The notes: generated by a model not told the origin, from the letters alone. Positions 43,495-52,741 are shown, counted from the first letter of the stretch. The stretch: DNA of 64,000 bases from Acidicapsa ligni (GCF_025685655.1 NZ_JAGSYG010000001.1:1364001-1428000); one strand, 5' to 3'. Numbers and translations are program-made.

Positions 43495-43588
43495 GATCTT
43501 CACCTCCTTTCATTTGGATTTGACTCCGATCAAGAATCAGGGCCTGCGTAAATAAATGCGCAAGCCACTCGGTTCAAGCTTGATTCCA

Positions 43589-45529
43589 TCAACACGGAAG
43601 CCCGTGTGCCGCAACGGCTTTCTCATCGTGGTCAGCGCTAATATCGTTCTCGCGATTGTCCCAGGCGATGACACCTAACGAGGTCTGGCGGCGCAACCAC
43701 TGCTCAATCGACAGAGCGGTAATTAGATGTCGGGATTCTGACACTATGCCGTGTTCAACGTGCCTCAAACGGTTACGAATGAGGTCGGTATCGAAGAGGA
43801 CACCGTGTGACATCCATCTCTCAGCGAACAAAGACTTCAACAGCTTCTGCTGGTCACGCAATTGTGCTGCAGGGGCCCGATGAGCAAACCATTTCGATGT
43901 TCGCGACAGTACGAAATCGGGGACTAAACCCTGGAGCGAGCGACGCATAAGTCGACGTCGTTGCCCGGGGCGAATCACTTGGTTGCGGGGAATTGAAGCG
44001 ACATACTCATAGAGAGACCTGTCCAAGAATGGATATCGCTTTTCTGACATGCCAACTGGTGTAGGTTCTTGACAGCTCAATTGAGCCGAAATGGTATACC
44101 TGATCGTCTCCGCAAACAGATGTGTCGGAGACAACACGCGCCAAGGCGAGAATGTTTCTAGGATTGGATTGGGCCGTGTCGGTCGGACAAGGACCCAGGG
44201 GATGTCGCCCTGAATATCGAGGAAGGATGCAAGTGAGTATCTGGCCGTCGCTAAGGTGAAAACGCTCTTAACAATCGCTGAGATCGGCTTTCTCTTCTCT
44301 TGGCTCCAGCACCATAAGGAGGCCGCGAAGCGTGGCAAGTTAGGACTCAGCAGGTATTCCAACAGCTCGAGAGCTTCGTACTGAACACCACCCAACAATT
44401 CGTCTCCGCCGAGGCCACATAAGGTCACACGTGAACCGGTAGCTTGATGCACGCCATCGATGATTCCAGCCCAGTGCAATGATCTGGCGAAATATCCAGG
44501 GCTCGCTATTTTGTATCGGTTCGGTACCGGCGAGAAAGCCTGCTCTCGGGTCTGGCGATTGAACTCTGCAACCGATAAGTGGTGGCCGACCTTTCCTCGG
44601 TGGGCTTCGACAGCAGTAAAGTACGGCCTTTCATCGCCGGTTGGCTCATCGGCGTCAAAATACGAGATGGTCTCGATATCTGGTGTGTCAACCGTACGAC
44701 GAATGTCGTCGGCCATACAAACGATGGCAGTAGAATCGAGCCCCCCGCTCAGTTCCGACAGGATCGGGCGATTCGATCTGAGGCGCCTCCGGACTGAGTT
44801 ACGGAAAAGCTCTATGAAGTGTTCTTCATAATCGCTGTCTTTCTGATAGCGAACACGACTGTGCGGATTGAGTGCCCAATATCGAGTAGAACTGCACTGT
44901 CCTCCCCGCCTAACCGTCAGAAAATGTGCCGGAAGCACACCTTTGATTTCTTCGAAGGAAGTCGTTCCAAGCCGAGGATATGGGAAAAAGCATCCAGCGA
45001 TATGATCTTTGTCTACATGAAGGCCCGGACTTCTATCAGTTGCGAGCGACTCAAGCGTAGTACTCCATATCAGGCGCGAGCTTTTTCGGATATAGAAGAG
45101 GGGCCTCACACCGAAGCAGTCTTTCGCAAGATAAAGTTCTTGCTTTGTCCTGTCCCAGATCGCTAGTGCCCAATCCCCGAGAAGCTCAGCGAAGGTGCGG
45201 GTCTCCCATTTCTGGTAGGCAGCGACAACAAGATCGAGATCGGTCGGAACATGGTCAGATCGGAGTCCTAAGCGGGATGCGATCTCTTCGCGATTATCCA
45301 ATCGCCCGTCCCATGTGAAGACACGGTTCCCACATACCATCGGCTGCATCTCGCGCTGAGCCTCAGACGTGGTGTGAAATGCTCGGAAAACCAACCCGAC
45401 ATTTCCTTCATGGTGCTGCGCTCCTCCGTCCGGACCGGTTCTGTCAAGGGTCCGAGCAAGTTCGAAAAGCTCCGACTCTCCGATGGAATCACGCGGGTCG
45501 AATTCAATTATTCCCGCCAGCGCGCTCAT
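43589..45529 (-). CDS. Lasso cyclase (asparagine synthetase-like, C protein)
   Basis: A 646-residue protein with an N-terminal glutaminase-like domain that lacks the catalytic Cys (MSALAGIIEFDPRDS), and a C-terminal synthetase domain with the ATP motif LSGGLDSTAIV (SGGLDS at 261-266). Lasso C proteins adenylate an Asp/Glu side chain and close the ring; loss of Cys2 and the setting rule out normal asparagine synthesis. ATG 45529 overlaps the B2 stop (TGATG); TTG 45535 is an alternative. The two precursor genes follow. Confidence 0.85.
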   Translation of the reverse strand: MSALAGIIEFDPRDSIGESELFELARTLDRTGPDGGAQHHEGNVGLVFRAFHTTSEAQREMQPMVCGNRVFTWDGRLDNREEIASRLGLRSDHVPTDLDLVVAAYQKWETRTFAELLGDWALAIWDRTKQELYLAKDCFGVRPLFYIRKSSRLIWSTTLESLATDRSPGLHVDKDHIAGCFFPYPRLGTTSFEEIKGVLPAHFLTVRRGGQCSSTRYWALNPHSRVRYQKDSDYEEHFIELFRNSVRRRLRSNRPILSELSGGLDSTAIVCMADDIRRTVDTPDIETISYFDADEPTGDERPYFTAVEAHRGKVGHHLSVAEFNRQTREQAFSPVPNRYKIASPGYFARSLHWAGIIDGVHQATGSRVTLCGLGGDELLGGVQYEALELLEYLLSPNLPRFAASLWCWSQEKRKPISAIVKSVFTLATARYSLASFLDIQGDIPWVLVRPTRPNPILETFSPWRVLSPTHLFAETIRYTISAQLSCQEPTPVGMSEKRYPFLDRSLYEYVASIPRNQVIRPGQRRRLMRRSLQGLVPDFVLSRTSKWFAHRAPAAQLRDQQKLLKSLFAERWMSHGVLFDTDLIRNRLRHVEHGIVSESRHLITALSIEQWLRRQTSLGVIAWDNRENDISADHDEKAVAAHGLPC

Positions 45530-45912
45530 CAGCAAACCTCCAACACGAGAAAGGACTCGCGTGAAACCAATCTGTCGTCAATGACTTCGCCAGATACCTC
45601 CACCCAGGCATGGGCCCTGAAAGGAAGTTGTTGGGCGCCGATGATCATCTTGGCTGGCAGTCCTCGCTTCCGGAGCATTTTAACGAGGACGACGGAGCGC
45701 TGGAGACACAGTGCCTCTCTCGGATAAAAGGCACAAGCACAATTCAATGCACGGCTTACGGACTCACAGATCTCAGGCCTGTGCGATCGTATCTCCCGGA
45801 GAGGATATTGTTTCACCTCGTTATGAAGATCAGCCATATTGTGCTCGCGCATAAAGTGGTCGTGAGCGATCAGTCTGGCGTAGGCTTCAAAGAAGCGCCC
45901 TAACGTTCTCAT
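45529..45912 (-). CDS. Lasso leader peptidase (transglutaminase-like, B2 protein)
   Basis: A 127-residue protein with the Cys-His-Asp triad of lasso B2 proteases: Cys69 (REALCLQRSVVLVKML), His101 (FRAHAWVEVSG) and Asp112 or 113 (EVIDDRL). It cuts the leader from the precursor. The recognition domain is absent and supplied by the separate PqqD-like B1 gene, a split arrangement. The ATG overlaps the stop of the peptidase gene upstream (ATGA) and its stop overlaps the cyclase start. Confidence 0.85.
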   Translation of the reverse strand: MRTLGRFFEAYARLIAHDHFMREHNMADLHNEVKQYPLREIRSHRPEICESVSRALNCACAFYPREALCLQRSVVLVKMLRKRGLPAKMIIGAQQLPFRAHAWVEVSGEVIDDRLVSRESFLVLEVC

Positions 45913-47963
45913 ATTGCCTCCTTCGATGGGGAAACCTCTCCGAGCTCCGCGATGAGAAAGGACAGACGAGACGTGAGAGCCTGGATACGGTCTCCCAAGG
46001 GAAGAACCGGTTTATGTCCTCTATGTTCCGTGTAGTCGAGGACTATCGGATGCTCCTGTCTCCTAACCGTCCGCAATTGGGCGATCATCTTTCGGGCGTG
46101 GAGAGCGTCGCACCGCTTATCGCGATCTCCCGAGATGATTAGAGTTGCGGGATAAGACAGTTCCTTGGAGATACGATGAAATGGCGAAAGTCTATGGAGA
46201 GACGCAAACTCATCTGGGTTATCTGGGGATCCGAATTCGCTTATTGCACCACGTGCGACTCCGAATAGATGGAACCGCGTGAGATCGGTTATGGGTCCAA
46301 GCGCGACCACCGCCCGAAATAGCTGTGGCTCTTGAGTCATGGCGCATAGAGCCAACAAAGCGCCGTGACTCTGGCCTGCTATACCCAATTGTTGAGACGA
46401 TGTGTATCCTTCTTCAATCAACCAATTTGCAGCACCAAGCAAGTCGTCCACAGAAATCTGCTTTCGTTCTCGCGCCGCAGCTAGTTGCCACTCCAAGCCC
46501 CCCTCGCCTCCTCCGCGTACATGGGCCGTGGCGCAAGTGAAACCGGCTTCAATAAGAACCGCTAGCAGAACGCTAAACCGCGGGGAATTGCTCACGCCAC
46601 CTCCACCGTAAGCGCTAAGCAACAGAGGTCCTCCCTTGACCTGGTCTTTAGGGCGAACTAGGGTAATGGGAATCTGGACACCATCTTTCGACCGATAGGT
46701 ATGGCTTTCCGCAGCCGGCTTGTCAACAGGCAACAGGTCGGCCTGCTGCCACCACCGAACACTCTCTCCAGTCCTCAAATCCACCGCATAGATGGTCGGG
46801 GGAAGTGCGATATCGCTGTGACCGTAAAACAATCTGTCATTGACAGCATCGACTTGACCTATCACCGCCGTTCCAGTTTCCGGGTAGCGAATTTCTCGGA
46901 CTAGACGACCGGAACTCGAATAGACACGCGTTATAGTGATGTGGCCGTGTAGGTAATGCGCGACGATGGCGCTTCCCCAGTGCTCATAGCTGTATAGAGA
47001 TTCTGTTGCTTCGGGAACTACATCTACCCATGAATCAGGGGTGGGATCATCGACAGGTATAGAAACAATCCGGCCAAGTGGAGCCGCATATGTTGTTAGC
47101 GCTTCGATTCGTGTGTCGCTGAGGCGGACACCTAATCTAGCTCCCCTCAAGTTCACTATTTGTCTCGCTGGTTGTCCTGTCGAAATGGGATGGATGAAAA
47201 ATTGCGATCGGGGCTCTGAATCAAGAGACACCATTAAATAGCCAAGAGAAGATGCGTCGATGGAGTCCTGAACAATCAACCGGAGTGCAGGACCATCGCC
47301 GCCATAGAAAATCTCATTATCTGCGCGTTGATCCGAACCTAACGTGTGATACCGGACCGCGCGACGGGCCAGATATTTGCCATCTGTCTCTTCTTGCACA
47401 TAATAAAAACCCTCCTCTTTAGCGCTGAAGACCAAGCCTCGATAGAATCCGCGCGGTATGCGATCGGAGAGTAGACATCCTTGAACGAGATCGTAAATGT
47501 GAATATCTTGTACATCTTCTCCGCCTGTTCTGACTCCAAACACCAGATATCGACCACTAGGCGAAACCCGCAATATTGCCAGAGACGTATGCACATCGAG
47601 TCCAAGAGAGTCGATCGAAATGAGTTTGTGTTCGACGCCCATCTTGTCGCGGTTATGGATTGAGCTTTGCTCCTCTTCGGCTCTCCTCTTGAGAAACAAC
47701 AGTCCGCCGCGTCTATCGGGTATTGGAATACCCACCACCTCGACCGATAGCAAAGTTCTCACGCGGTCTTCGATTGAGGCTCTGAGGCGCGCATGATTTC
47801 GCAAGTAGCCCCGAAACCTGCCCTGCTCTTCGCGAATGAACGTCCGGGTTGCTGGTGAATCCTGATCTTCCAACCATCTGAAGCAATCCTCCACCTTGAT
47901 CCCATGTCTAATGAAGGTTGTTGATCCGGACTCTGCTTGCGGACTTGTAATGGCTGAACTCAT
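45909..47963 (-). CDS. Prolyl oligopeptidase family (S9A) protein in the lasso operon
   Basis: A 684-residue S9 protein without a signal peptide, so cytoplasmic. The N-terminus has IKVEDCFRWLEDQDSPATRT, typical of prolyl oligopeptidases, followed by a beta-propeller. The C-terminal hydrolase domain has AYGGGGVSNSPRF, AHVRGGGEGG, Ser532 in AGQSHGALL, the Asp region IISGDRDKRCD and the His in EHRGHKPVLP. It sits between kinase and B2 with ATGA overlaps on both sides, so it must be made with them. Possible roles are processing the precursor or degrading opened peptide after uptake. It is distinct from the secreted S9 enzyme at 40.7-43.1 kb. Confidence 0.8.
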   Translation of the reverse strand: MSSAITSPQAESGSTTFIRHGIKVEDCFRWLEDQDSPATRTFIREEQGRFRGYLRNHARLRASIEDRVRTLLSVEVVGIPIPDRRGGLLFLKRRAEEEQSSIHNRDKMGVEHKLISIDSLGLDVHTSLAILRVSPSGRYLVFGVRTGGEDVQDIHIYDLVQGCLLSDRIPRGFYRGLVFSAKEEGFYYVQEETDGKYLARRAVRYHTLGSDQRADNEIFYGGDGPALRLIVQDSIDASSLGYLMVSLDSEPRSQFFIHPISTGQPARQIVNLRGARLGVRLSDTRIEALTTYAAPLGRIVSIPVDDPTPDSWVDVVPEATESLYSYEHWGSAIVAHYLHGHITITRVYSSSGRLVREIRYPETGTAVIGQVDAVNDRLFYGHSDIALPPTIYAVDLRTGESVRWWQQADLLPVDKPAAESHTYRSKDGVQIPITLVRPKDQVKGGPLLLSAYGGGGVSNSPRFSVLLAVLIEAGFTCATAHVRGGGEGGLEWQLAAARERKQISVDDLLGAANWLIEEGYTSSQQLGIAGQSHGALLALCAMTQEPQLFRAVVALGPITDLTRFHLFGVARGAISEFGSPDNPDEFASLHRLSPFHRISKELSYPATLIISGDRDKRCDALHARKMIAQLRTVRRQEHPIVLDYTEHRGHKPVLPLGDRIQALTSRLSFLIAELGEVSPSKEAI

Positions 47964-49312
47964 GCTGCTACCTCCAGCACAGAATCCAGTTCACGTTTGA
48001 TTCTCCGCACCATGGACCGAATGGTTGGCCAGATGTCGTTTGGGCTAGGTCCGTGAATGGCATTGGCCCAAGTCGTGACAGCATACCCGAAGGCAGCAAC
48101 CGCGGGTGCCAACCTCGTTGTCTTTGCCAGCTCTTCTGGACTAATAACGTCCTCCCAGTAAGAAGCGTATGTTTGACGGAGGGAGGTGACTTTTTGGGAA
48201 ACCGCAGGTTGAGACAGCTCACAATTAGCCAACAAATGCTCGGCGCTCATGAAAGGATGCCCTATATAAGCCTCAGCCCAGTCCAGGAACACGATGCGGT
48301 TCGGAGCGATGATGATGTTTCCGTGACCGATGTCACCGTGCAGTAGAGTATTGGGCATCCCAGACCCCATAAGGGCAATCAGCGCGACTTCGATGCGTTC
48401 TTTGAGACTACGAAGTTCGTCACCACCCAAAGGCCGAACTTTGGTGGACACTTGAGCGAGCATCGCGCGCTGCACATCTTCGAAGAATGGTCCAGCCAAT
48501 GAAGCGAGACGGTCGCATCCCCACTCTTTGGCCCCAGCTCTTCGAAGATCCGCCACCCGTTCAATCGCGCTCTTTTGCAAGGTTGCCAATGCCTCAAGTG
48601 CGGATTCCCATGCTCGCACTTCGTCTAAGTCGCTAAGCGGCTGGCCGGCTACATCTTCCGCAACCCATCCTTGCCATTGAGGAAATGAACCAAGCAGTTT
48701 TGGCAAATACGTGGGAAAGTGCCGGCTCAATTCGAGTGTCAACGCATACTCATGCGTATTTGGCTCTCCGACCGCTTTGAACCACACCCTGTCTCCGTCT
48801 TCATATGACAGCTTGATCAGGGAGAAGTTAACCCCTTGGTTTATCTGCCGGACTGCGGGGATGCTGGTTGTCTGTCCATAGCACCTCGTCATAAGCATGA
48901 GCTCGTCGATCCAGCCGATCCTCGCGAATCTCCCGAGCTTTGTTTCCTCCCCTCTCATAAGCTTGCTAATCAATACCGTCTCTCCCGGTGTCAATTGGTG
49001 TGGGCTTATTTCGGAGAGCGTCGCGAGCGACATGTTTGACGGCAGAGTGGATCGTGAAGGGAGGATTTCGTGGACTGAGCAACAATCCTGGCTACCTGGA
49101 GCCGGAAGAAGAGCGAGTTGTATCGTACGCAAGCCGAACGTCTCTTCGATCTTCTGGGTTAGAGCCTCTGCAGTTCGTGAATGGAGCACGATTGACTCCG
49201 TAGGGAGCACGGGTCCCGAGTCAGAATGTATAGTCATGATCCTCATAGGTATCGGCTCGATCAGAACTAAGCGGAAACTAACAGTTGTTTCGGATTTCAT
49301 GTTATCGACCAT
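47960..49312 (-). CDS. APH-fold kinase of the lasso operon
   Basis: A 450-residue protein in two parts. The C-terminal ~300 residues have the aminoglycoside/choline-kinase fold: ATP Lys in DRVWFKAVGE, catalytic loop LLHGDIGHGNIII (His325, Asp327) and metal Asp344 in VFLDWAEAYIGHP. The N-terminal ~130 residues (FRLVLIEPIPMRIMTIHSDS) form a separate domain that could be Nudix-like. It may phosphorylate the precursor or a small molecule. Known lasso kinases are HPr-kinase-like, so this would be a different type. ATG 49312 follows AAGGGG; TTG 49342 is also possible. A paralogue lies at 61185-62567. Confidence 0.75.
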   Translation of the reverse strand: MVDNMKSETTVSFRLVLIEPIPMRIMTIHSDSGPVLPTESIVLHSRTAEALTQKIEETFGLRTIQLALLPAPGSQDCCSVHEILPSRSTLPSNMSLATLSEISPHQLTPGETVLISKLMRGEETKLGRFARIGWIDELMLMTRCYGQTTSIPAVRQINQGVNFSLIKLSYEDGDRVWFKAVGEPNTHEYALTLELSRHFPTYLPKLLGSFPQWQGWVAEDVAGQPLSDLDEVRAWESALEALATLQKSAIERVADLRRAGAKEWGCDRLASLAGPFFEDVQRAMLAQVSTKVRPLGGDELRSLKERIEVALIALMGSGMPNTLLHGDIGHGNIIIAPNRIVFLDWAEAYIGHPFMSAEHLLANCELSQPAVSQKVTSLRQTYASYWEDVISPEELAKTTRLAPAVAAFGYAVTTWANAIHGPSPNDIWPTIRSMVRRIKRELDSVLEVAA

Positions 49313-49342
49313 GTTGCCGTTTCCCCTTACTTCTTTCTGCAA

Positions 49343-49603
49343 CTAAGCGTGAAGTTCAATCAAGTGCTTGTCCTTCAGATCTGCCATGAACTCCGCAACA
49401 TCTGCGGATACGATGGAGATATTGCTGCCGGTATCGGATGCAATAGTTGCCGCGATATCTTCCGAGGTATCGCCCTTTACAAGGCGCTCCCAGATATAGG
49501 CCCCGATCGGGTTCATGCTGATAAACAAATCTCTATCGATGTCGAGGATTATGGCTCCATCGTGGTCGACTACAGACCGAAGGTTCGGGCGCACAGCGAT
49601 CAT
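49343..49603 (-). CDS. PqqD-like lasso B1 (RiPP recognition element) protein
   Basis: An 86-residue PqqD-like protein: VVDHDGAIILDIDRDLFISM, NPIGAYIWERLVKGDTSEDI and VSADVAEFMADLKDKHLIEL. Such RRE proteins bind the Tyr-x-x-Pro leader motif and deliver the precursor to B2. ATG 49603 has GGAG 7 bases upstream and is preferred over TTG 49615. It is the first gene of the - strand operon; the shared 27-bp element lies about 210 bp upstream. Confidence 0.85.
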   Translation of the reverse strand: MIAVRPNLRSVVDHDGAIILDIDRDLFISMNPIGAYIWERLVKGDTSEDIAATIASDTGSNISIVSADVAEFMADLKDKHLIELHA

Positions 49604-49811
49604 CGTGTACTCCAATGGGAACTGAGGTACCGGGGCTCCCTGTCATTCGGTACAGGGCTAGCGATCTTCGTTGATAGGACGAAGTTGCTCAGAAGCGAGA
49701 GACTCGCAGGAGCCGAGCAGGTGGATGATGGAGCGAACGATCCAGATGAACTCATACACGCTGTCCAACTGTGAAAACGAGTCTGCGCCCCGCCATAAAA
49801 ACATGCAATCT

Positions 49812-49838
49812 AAAGTAGGTCGCAGGATGCGACAAAAT
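49812..49838 (-). promoter_or_regulatory. Shared 27-bp operator/promoter element, copy 1
   Basis: On the - strand this reads ATTTTGTCGCATCCTGCGAC followed by CTACTTT. Its core GTCGCA-TCC-TGCGAC is a perfect inverted repeat. An exact copy lies at 60999-61025, in the same orientation relative to the kinase paralogue gene. Confidence 0.7.
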
Positions 49839-49889
49839 TGCGGCCGCTCGCACGGCAACGCCGCTAGCAGCGTTACATTGGCTCAGAAG

Positions 49890-50369
49890 CTAGTAGGGTT
49901 CTCTGATGCTGGAAGCAAGACGCTCATTGCGCTTGATCCTCTCGCGTTCCGCACGGCCCCACGCGGTTGGTTTCTCATGCATATGCTTTTGAAAAAAACG
50001 CGCGAAGTCACGAAGCTCGTCGTATCCGAGCAAGTTCGCGATCACGCTGAGCTTGGGTGGCGGCATCATCGTGAGCAGCGATTGAGCCAAGCTAAGTCGT
50101 GCATCAATTTGACATTGGCTCATCGTCGTACCGAGCTCGTCGGAGAATGCGCGTTCCAGGGTTCTCATCTCGATCCCAAGCTCGTTCGCGATCGTCGCGA
50201 GACGGAGCTTTGCATCCCCGTGGAACATCAGGATAAGCGCGTGCATAGCGCGTGGAGGATCCTGGAGTACAGCGTAGAGCTCATCATCGGGCGACGATCT
50301 CACCGCTCGGATTCTTTCGATCGCTTGCCTTTCGATGGGCGAAAGCTCTTCAGGGGGTCTGGTCGCCAC
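49890..50369 (-). CDS. AraC-type HTH regulator, short
   Basis: A 159-residue protein with a C-terminal AraC HTH pair: LRLATIANELGIEMRTLERA FSDEL, then LSVIANLLGYDELRDFARFF QKHMHEKPT. The N-terminal ~60 residues (PPEELSPIERQAIERIRAVR) are too short for a usual sensor domain. A GTG start is preceded by TGAGGA. It lies directly upstream of the lasso operon with the 27-bp palindrome in between, so it is the first candidate for the protein that binds there. Confidence 0.75.
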   Translation of the reverse strand: MATRPPEELSPIERQAIERIRAVRSSPDDELYAVLQDPPRAMHALILMFHGDAKLRLATIANELGIEMRTLERAFSDELGTTMSQCQIDARLSLAQSLLTMMPPPKLSVIANLLGYDELRDFARFFQKHMHEKPTAWGRAERERIKRNERLASSIREPY

Positions 50370-50461
50370 GAATCAGTCCTCAAGTCAGCAGTTCCACGGC
50401 AGTTCGGCGTCGTATATGGGGAATCCGCGTTTCTTTCCCTGGACAGGCGACGGAGTCTAAT

Positions 50462-50671
50462 TCAGAGCGAGACGTCGTTGAGCCCGAACACATCGCTATA
50501 CGTGCGTGACGAGACCAGCATATCCCACAGAAAGAGAGCGTCCTGATGGATCCTGTGGGTATCAGCATTCTCCGTCTTGGACCTAGAGCGAAAGCCCAAA
50601 GTTAGTGCCAGAGTTTGTCGGAAGAGTGGACTCTTGACCCAGCCCTGTAACTCCTGGAGTTTCGCATGCAT
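50462..50671 (-). CDS. Possible small ORF upstream of the AraC-type gene
   Basis: A 69-residue frame (MHAKLQELQGWVKSPLFRQT, then HQDALFLWDMLVSSRTYSDV) with GAAGGA before its ATG. It may be a small gene or the remains of a longer sensor domain of the AraC-type regulator. Nothing else is seen between 50672 and the exporter start. Confidence 0.3.
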   Translation of the reverse strand: MHAKLQELQGWVKSPLFRQTLALTLGFRSRSKTENADTHRIHQDALFLWDMLVSSRTYSDVFGLNDVSL

Positions 50672-50836
50672 CCTTCGGAAATAGGGAAGCTCTCATGGCA
50701 CCTTCTTGCGTTCGGCCGAAGGGATTGCGGCTCTCTTGCCCTGCATCAGGGAGACAATCGTCAAACTGGCTCACATCAAAGGAAACTATGCGAACCGATG
50801 CTATGTCAACAGACTGATGTAACTCTGGAGTGGTAA

Positions 50837-52633
50837 ATGAAGTCTACGGGAGATACGCGTTGGCTCATAGGATGGCTGCATCCGCATGCGAGGTTCGTCC
50901 TGTTTGGACTCGCCTCATCGGTCGCTGCAGGCGCAGTGGCGACGGCAGATCCGTTGTTCATGCGGCACTTGATTGATGTGTCTCTGCCGCAGAAAAAGTT
51001 AGCCGATTCTCTCGTAACGGTACTAGCGTTGGCCATCTGCTTCGTCGGACGATCTGCCCTTGGGGGGATGAGCGGGCTTCTAAGCTTCCGTGTAGCACAG
51101 TTGCTGGGCCAAGACCTCAAGGTGAAGCTGCTGGAGCACATGACAAGCTTGTCCGCCGATTGGCACGAACGAACCTTGCTCGGCGATAAGCTCAGTCGGA
51201 TCGATCAGGATGTCACCCAGATCTCTCAATTTGGATCAGAACTCGCGAACTCAGTGGTACGGGCGATTGTCTTCTTTGCTGTCAACCTCGTCATCATGTT
51301 CCTATTGAACTGGAGAATGACACTGCTAGTCCTCCCTCTCTTGCCCGCGTTTCTTTGTGTCCGCCGAAGGTTTCGTAAACTAATCGAACTCCGGGCGGAC
51401 CTGGCGCAAGCGGAAATCGGTAAGGCGGCCGGCTATGTCACGGAGCATCTTGGCGCGGTACCCCAGATTCAGCTTCTGGGAGCCGAAGAGGCGCGCGTCG
51501 CACGCTCAGTAAATGCTTGGATGGATGTTCTAAAGGCGCAATGGGCTCAGCGGCGCACAGAAATCGCGTTCAGCATCGCGGTCACGAGCGTCTTGGCCTT
51601 TGCAATTCTTCTGGTGCTCGGATTTGGCGCCCACGAATACTTGCGCGGCCTGTTAAGCCTCGGCGGACTTGTAGCGTTCTATGCTTACGTCACCCGAATC
51701 TTCGAGCCGGTATCGACGGCCATGGAGCTGTACTCGCGAACTCAACGCATGTTGGCGAGCGCGCGACGAGTACGAGAGATCCTGCAGACGGTGTCGAGCG
51801 TTACGGACACCGGAACTGTTGCGGAAATGCCCGTACCCTTTGTTTCCGGCCTGACATGTGATGGAGTTTCTTTCTGGTATCGACCCGGTGAATTGATCCT
51901 CGATAAGGTGTCATTCAAGATTGGGTGCCAGGAACATGTAGCTCTCATCGGCGCGAGCGGATCAGGAAAGTCTACCCTCGCGCGTTTGCTTGCTCGAATC
52001 GCCGATCCCACATCCGGACTTATTACCCTCGAGGGAAGGCCCGCGGCCGACTACGCGCTGCAGGCATTGAGGCGCGCAGTCTGTTATGTCCCGCAGCAGC
52101 CCGTGCTCTTCTCTGGGACCATTCGCGACAACTTGCTCCTCGCAAACCCACGCGCGACCACTTCTGATCTTCACCGAATCATGGAGGTCACCCGACTGCA
52201 GTCAGTACTGGAATGTCTTCCAAATGGTTTGGACACAGTTCTCGGCCCGGAAGCTGCGGGACTCTCGGGAGGAGAGCGGCAACGACTTGCGATAGCGCGA
52301 GCCTTATTGCGTCAGCCGGCGATCCTGGTGCTCGATGAATCGACTTCCGCTCTCGATCTTCCGACAGAGCAGGCCGTATTGCGAGCAGTCGCCAAATGCT
52401 GCAACGGAAAGGCACTTGTGTTGATCTCGCATCGGCTTCGTTCTATAACGTGGGTCGACCGAATCATCGTTTTGGACACCGGAACAGTAACCGCTCAAGG
52501 ATCTCATGCGACGCTCTATCGCGAGTGCGCGCTCTATCGAGATCTCTATGAGAGCGATGACGATCTGCAGTCGGAGGGCGATCCTGCGAACATCGTCAAT
52601 GCATATGCTGACCTGATCGCGCAGCATCGATGA
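50837..52633 (+). CDS. ABC transporter, permease-ATPase fusion (lasso exporter, D protein)
   Basis: A 598-residue type I half-exporter. About six transmembrane helices fill residues ~15-310 (FVLFGLASSVAAGAVATADP, VRAIVFFAVNLVIMFLLNW, FSIAVTSVLAFAILLVLGFG). The ATPase has Walker A IGASGSGKSTLARLL, a signature LSGGERQRLAIARALL, Walker B AILVLDESTSALDL and the H-loop LISHRLRS. It would work as a homodimer exporting the mature peptides. It is divergent from the biosynthetic operon, separated by the AraC-type regulator. Confidence 0.9.
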   Translation: MKSTGDTRWLIGWLHPHARFVLFGLASSVAAGAVATADPLFMRHLIDVSLPQKKLADSLVTVLALAICFVGRSALGGMSGLLSFRVAQLLGQDLKVKLLEHMTSLSADWHERTLLGDKLSRIDQDVTQISQFGSELANSVVRAIVFFAVNLVIMFLLNWRMTLLVLPLLPAFLCVRRRFRKLIELRADLAQAEIGKAAGYVTEHLGAVPQIQLLGAEEARVARSVNAWMDVLKAQWAQRRTEIAFSIAVTSVLAFAILLVLGFGAHEYLRGLLSLGGLVAFYAYVTRIFEPVSTAMELYSRTQRMLASARRVREILQTVSSVTDTGTVAEMPVPFVSGLTCDGVSFWYRPGELILDKVSFKIGCQEHVALIGASGSGKSTLARLLARIADPTSGLITLEGRPAADYALQALRRAVCYVPQQPVLFSGTIRDNLLLANPRATTSDLHRIMEVTRLQSVLECLPNGLDTVLGPEAAGLSGGERQRLAIARALLRQPAILVLDESTSALDLPTEQAVLRAVAKCCNGKALVLISHRLRSITWVDRIIVLDTGTVTAQGSHATLYRECALYRDLYESDDDLQSEGDPANIVNAYADLIAQHR

Positions 52634-52707
52634 ATGACTAGGCAACATTAGCGACTTGGGAGCGCCGCCTTTCGTCTCACAAATCCAGACCTGTCCCGGA
52701 ATTGATA

Positions 52708-52732
52708 GGCGAGGCGAACGGGTAAGCTCGCC
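52708..52732. terminator. Possible terminator hairpin
   Basis: GGCGAG (52708-52713) pairs with CTCGCC (52727-52732), between the convergent exporter and H1-like genes; T-tract weak. Confidence 0.35.
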
Positions 52733-52741
52733 CCGCCATTT

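Noticed and set aside
43147..43551. 134-codon + strand ORF over the precursor genes with an internal repeat
   Set aside because: It is the antisense of A1 and A2; its repeat is simply the duplicated leader. The - strand ORFs have ribosome sites and context.
43589..45529. Ordinary asparagine synthetase B
   Set aside because: The catalytic Cys2 of the glutaminase domain is missing and the gene is fused into a B1/B2/precursor operon.
49658..49858. 66-codon - strand ORF between the shared element and B1
   Set aside because: It starts inside or next to the palindrome, has no ribosome site or domain, and is not repeated downstream of the second copy.
49671..50546. 291-codon + strand ORF
   Set aside because: Antisense to the AraC-type regulator and the operon leader; composition is Arg/Ser rich and no ribosome site is seen.
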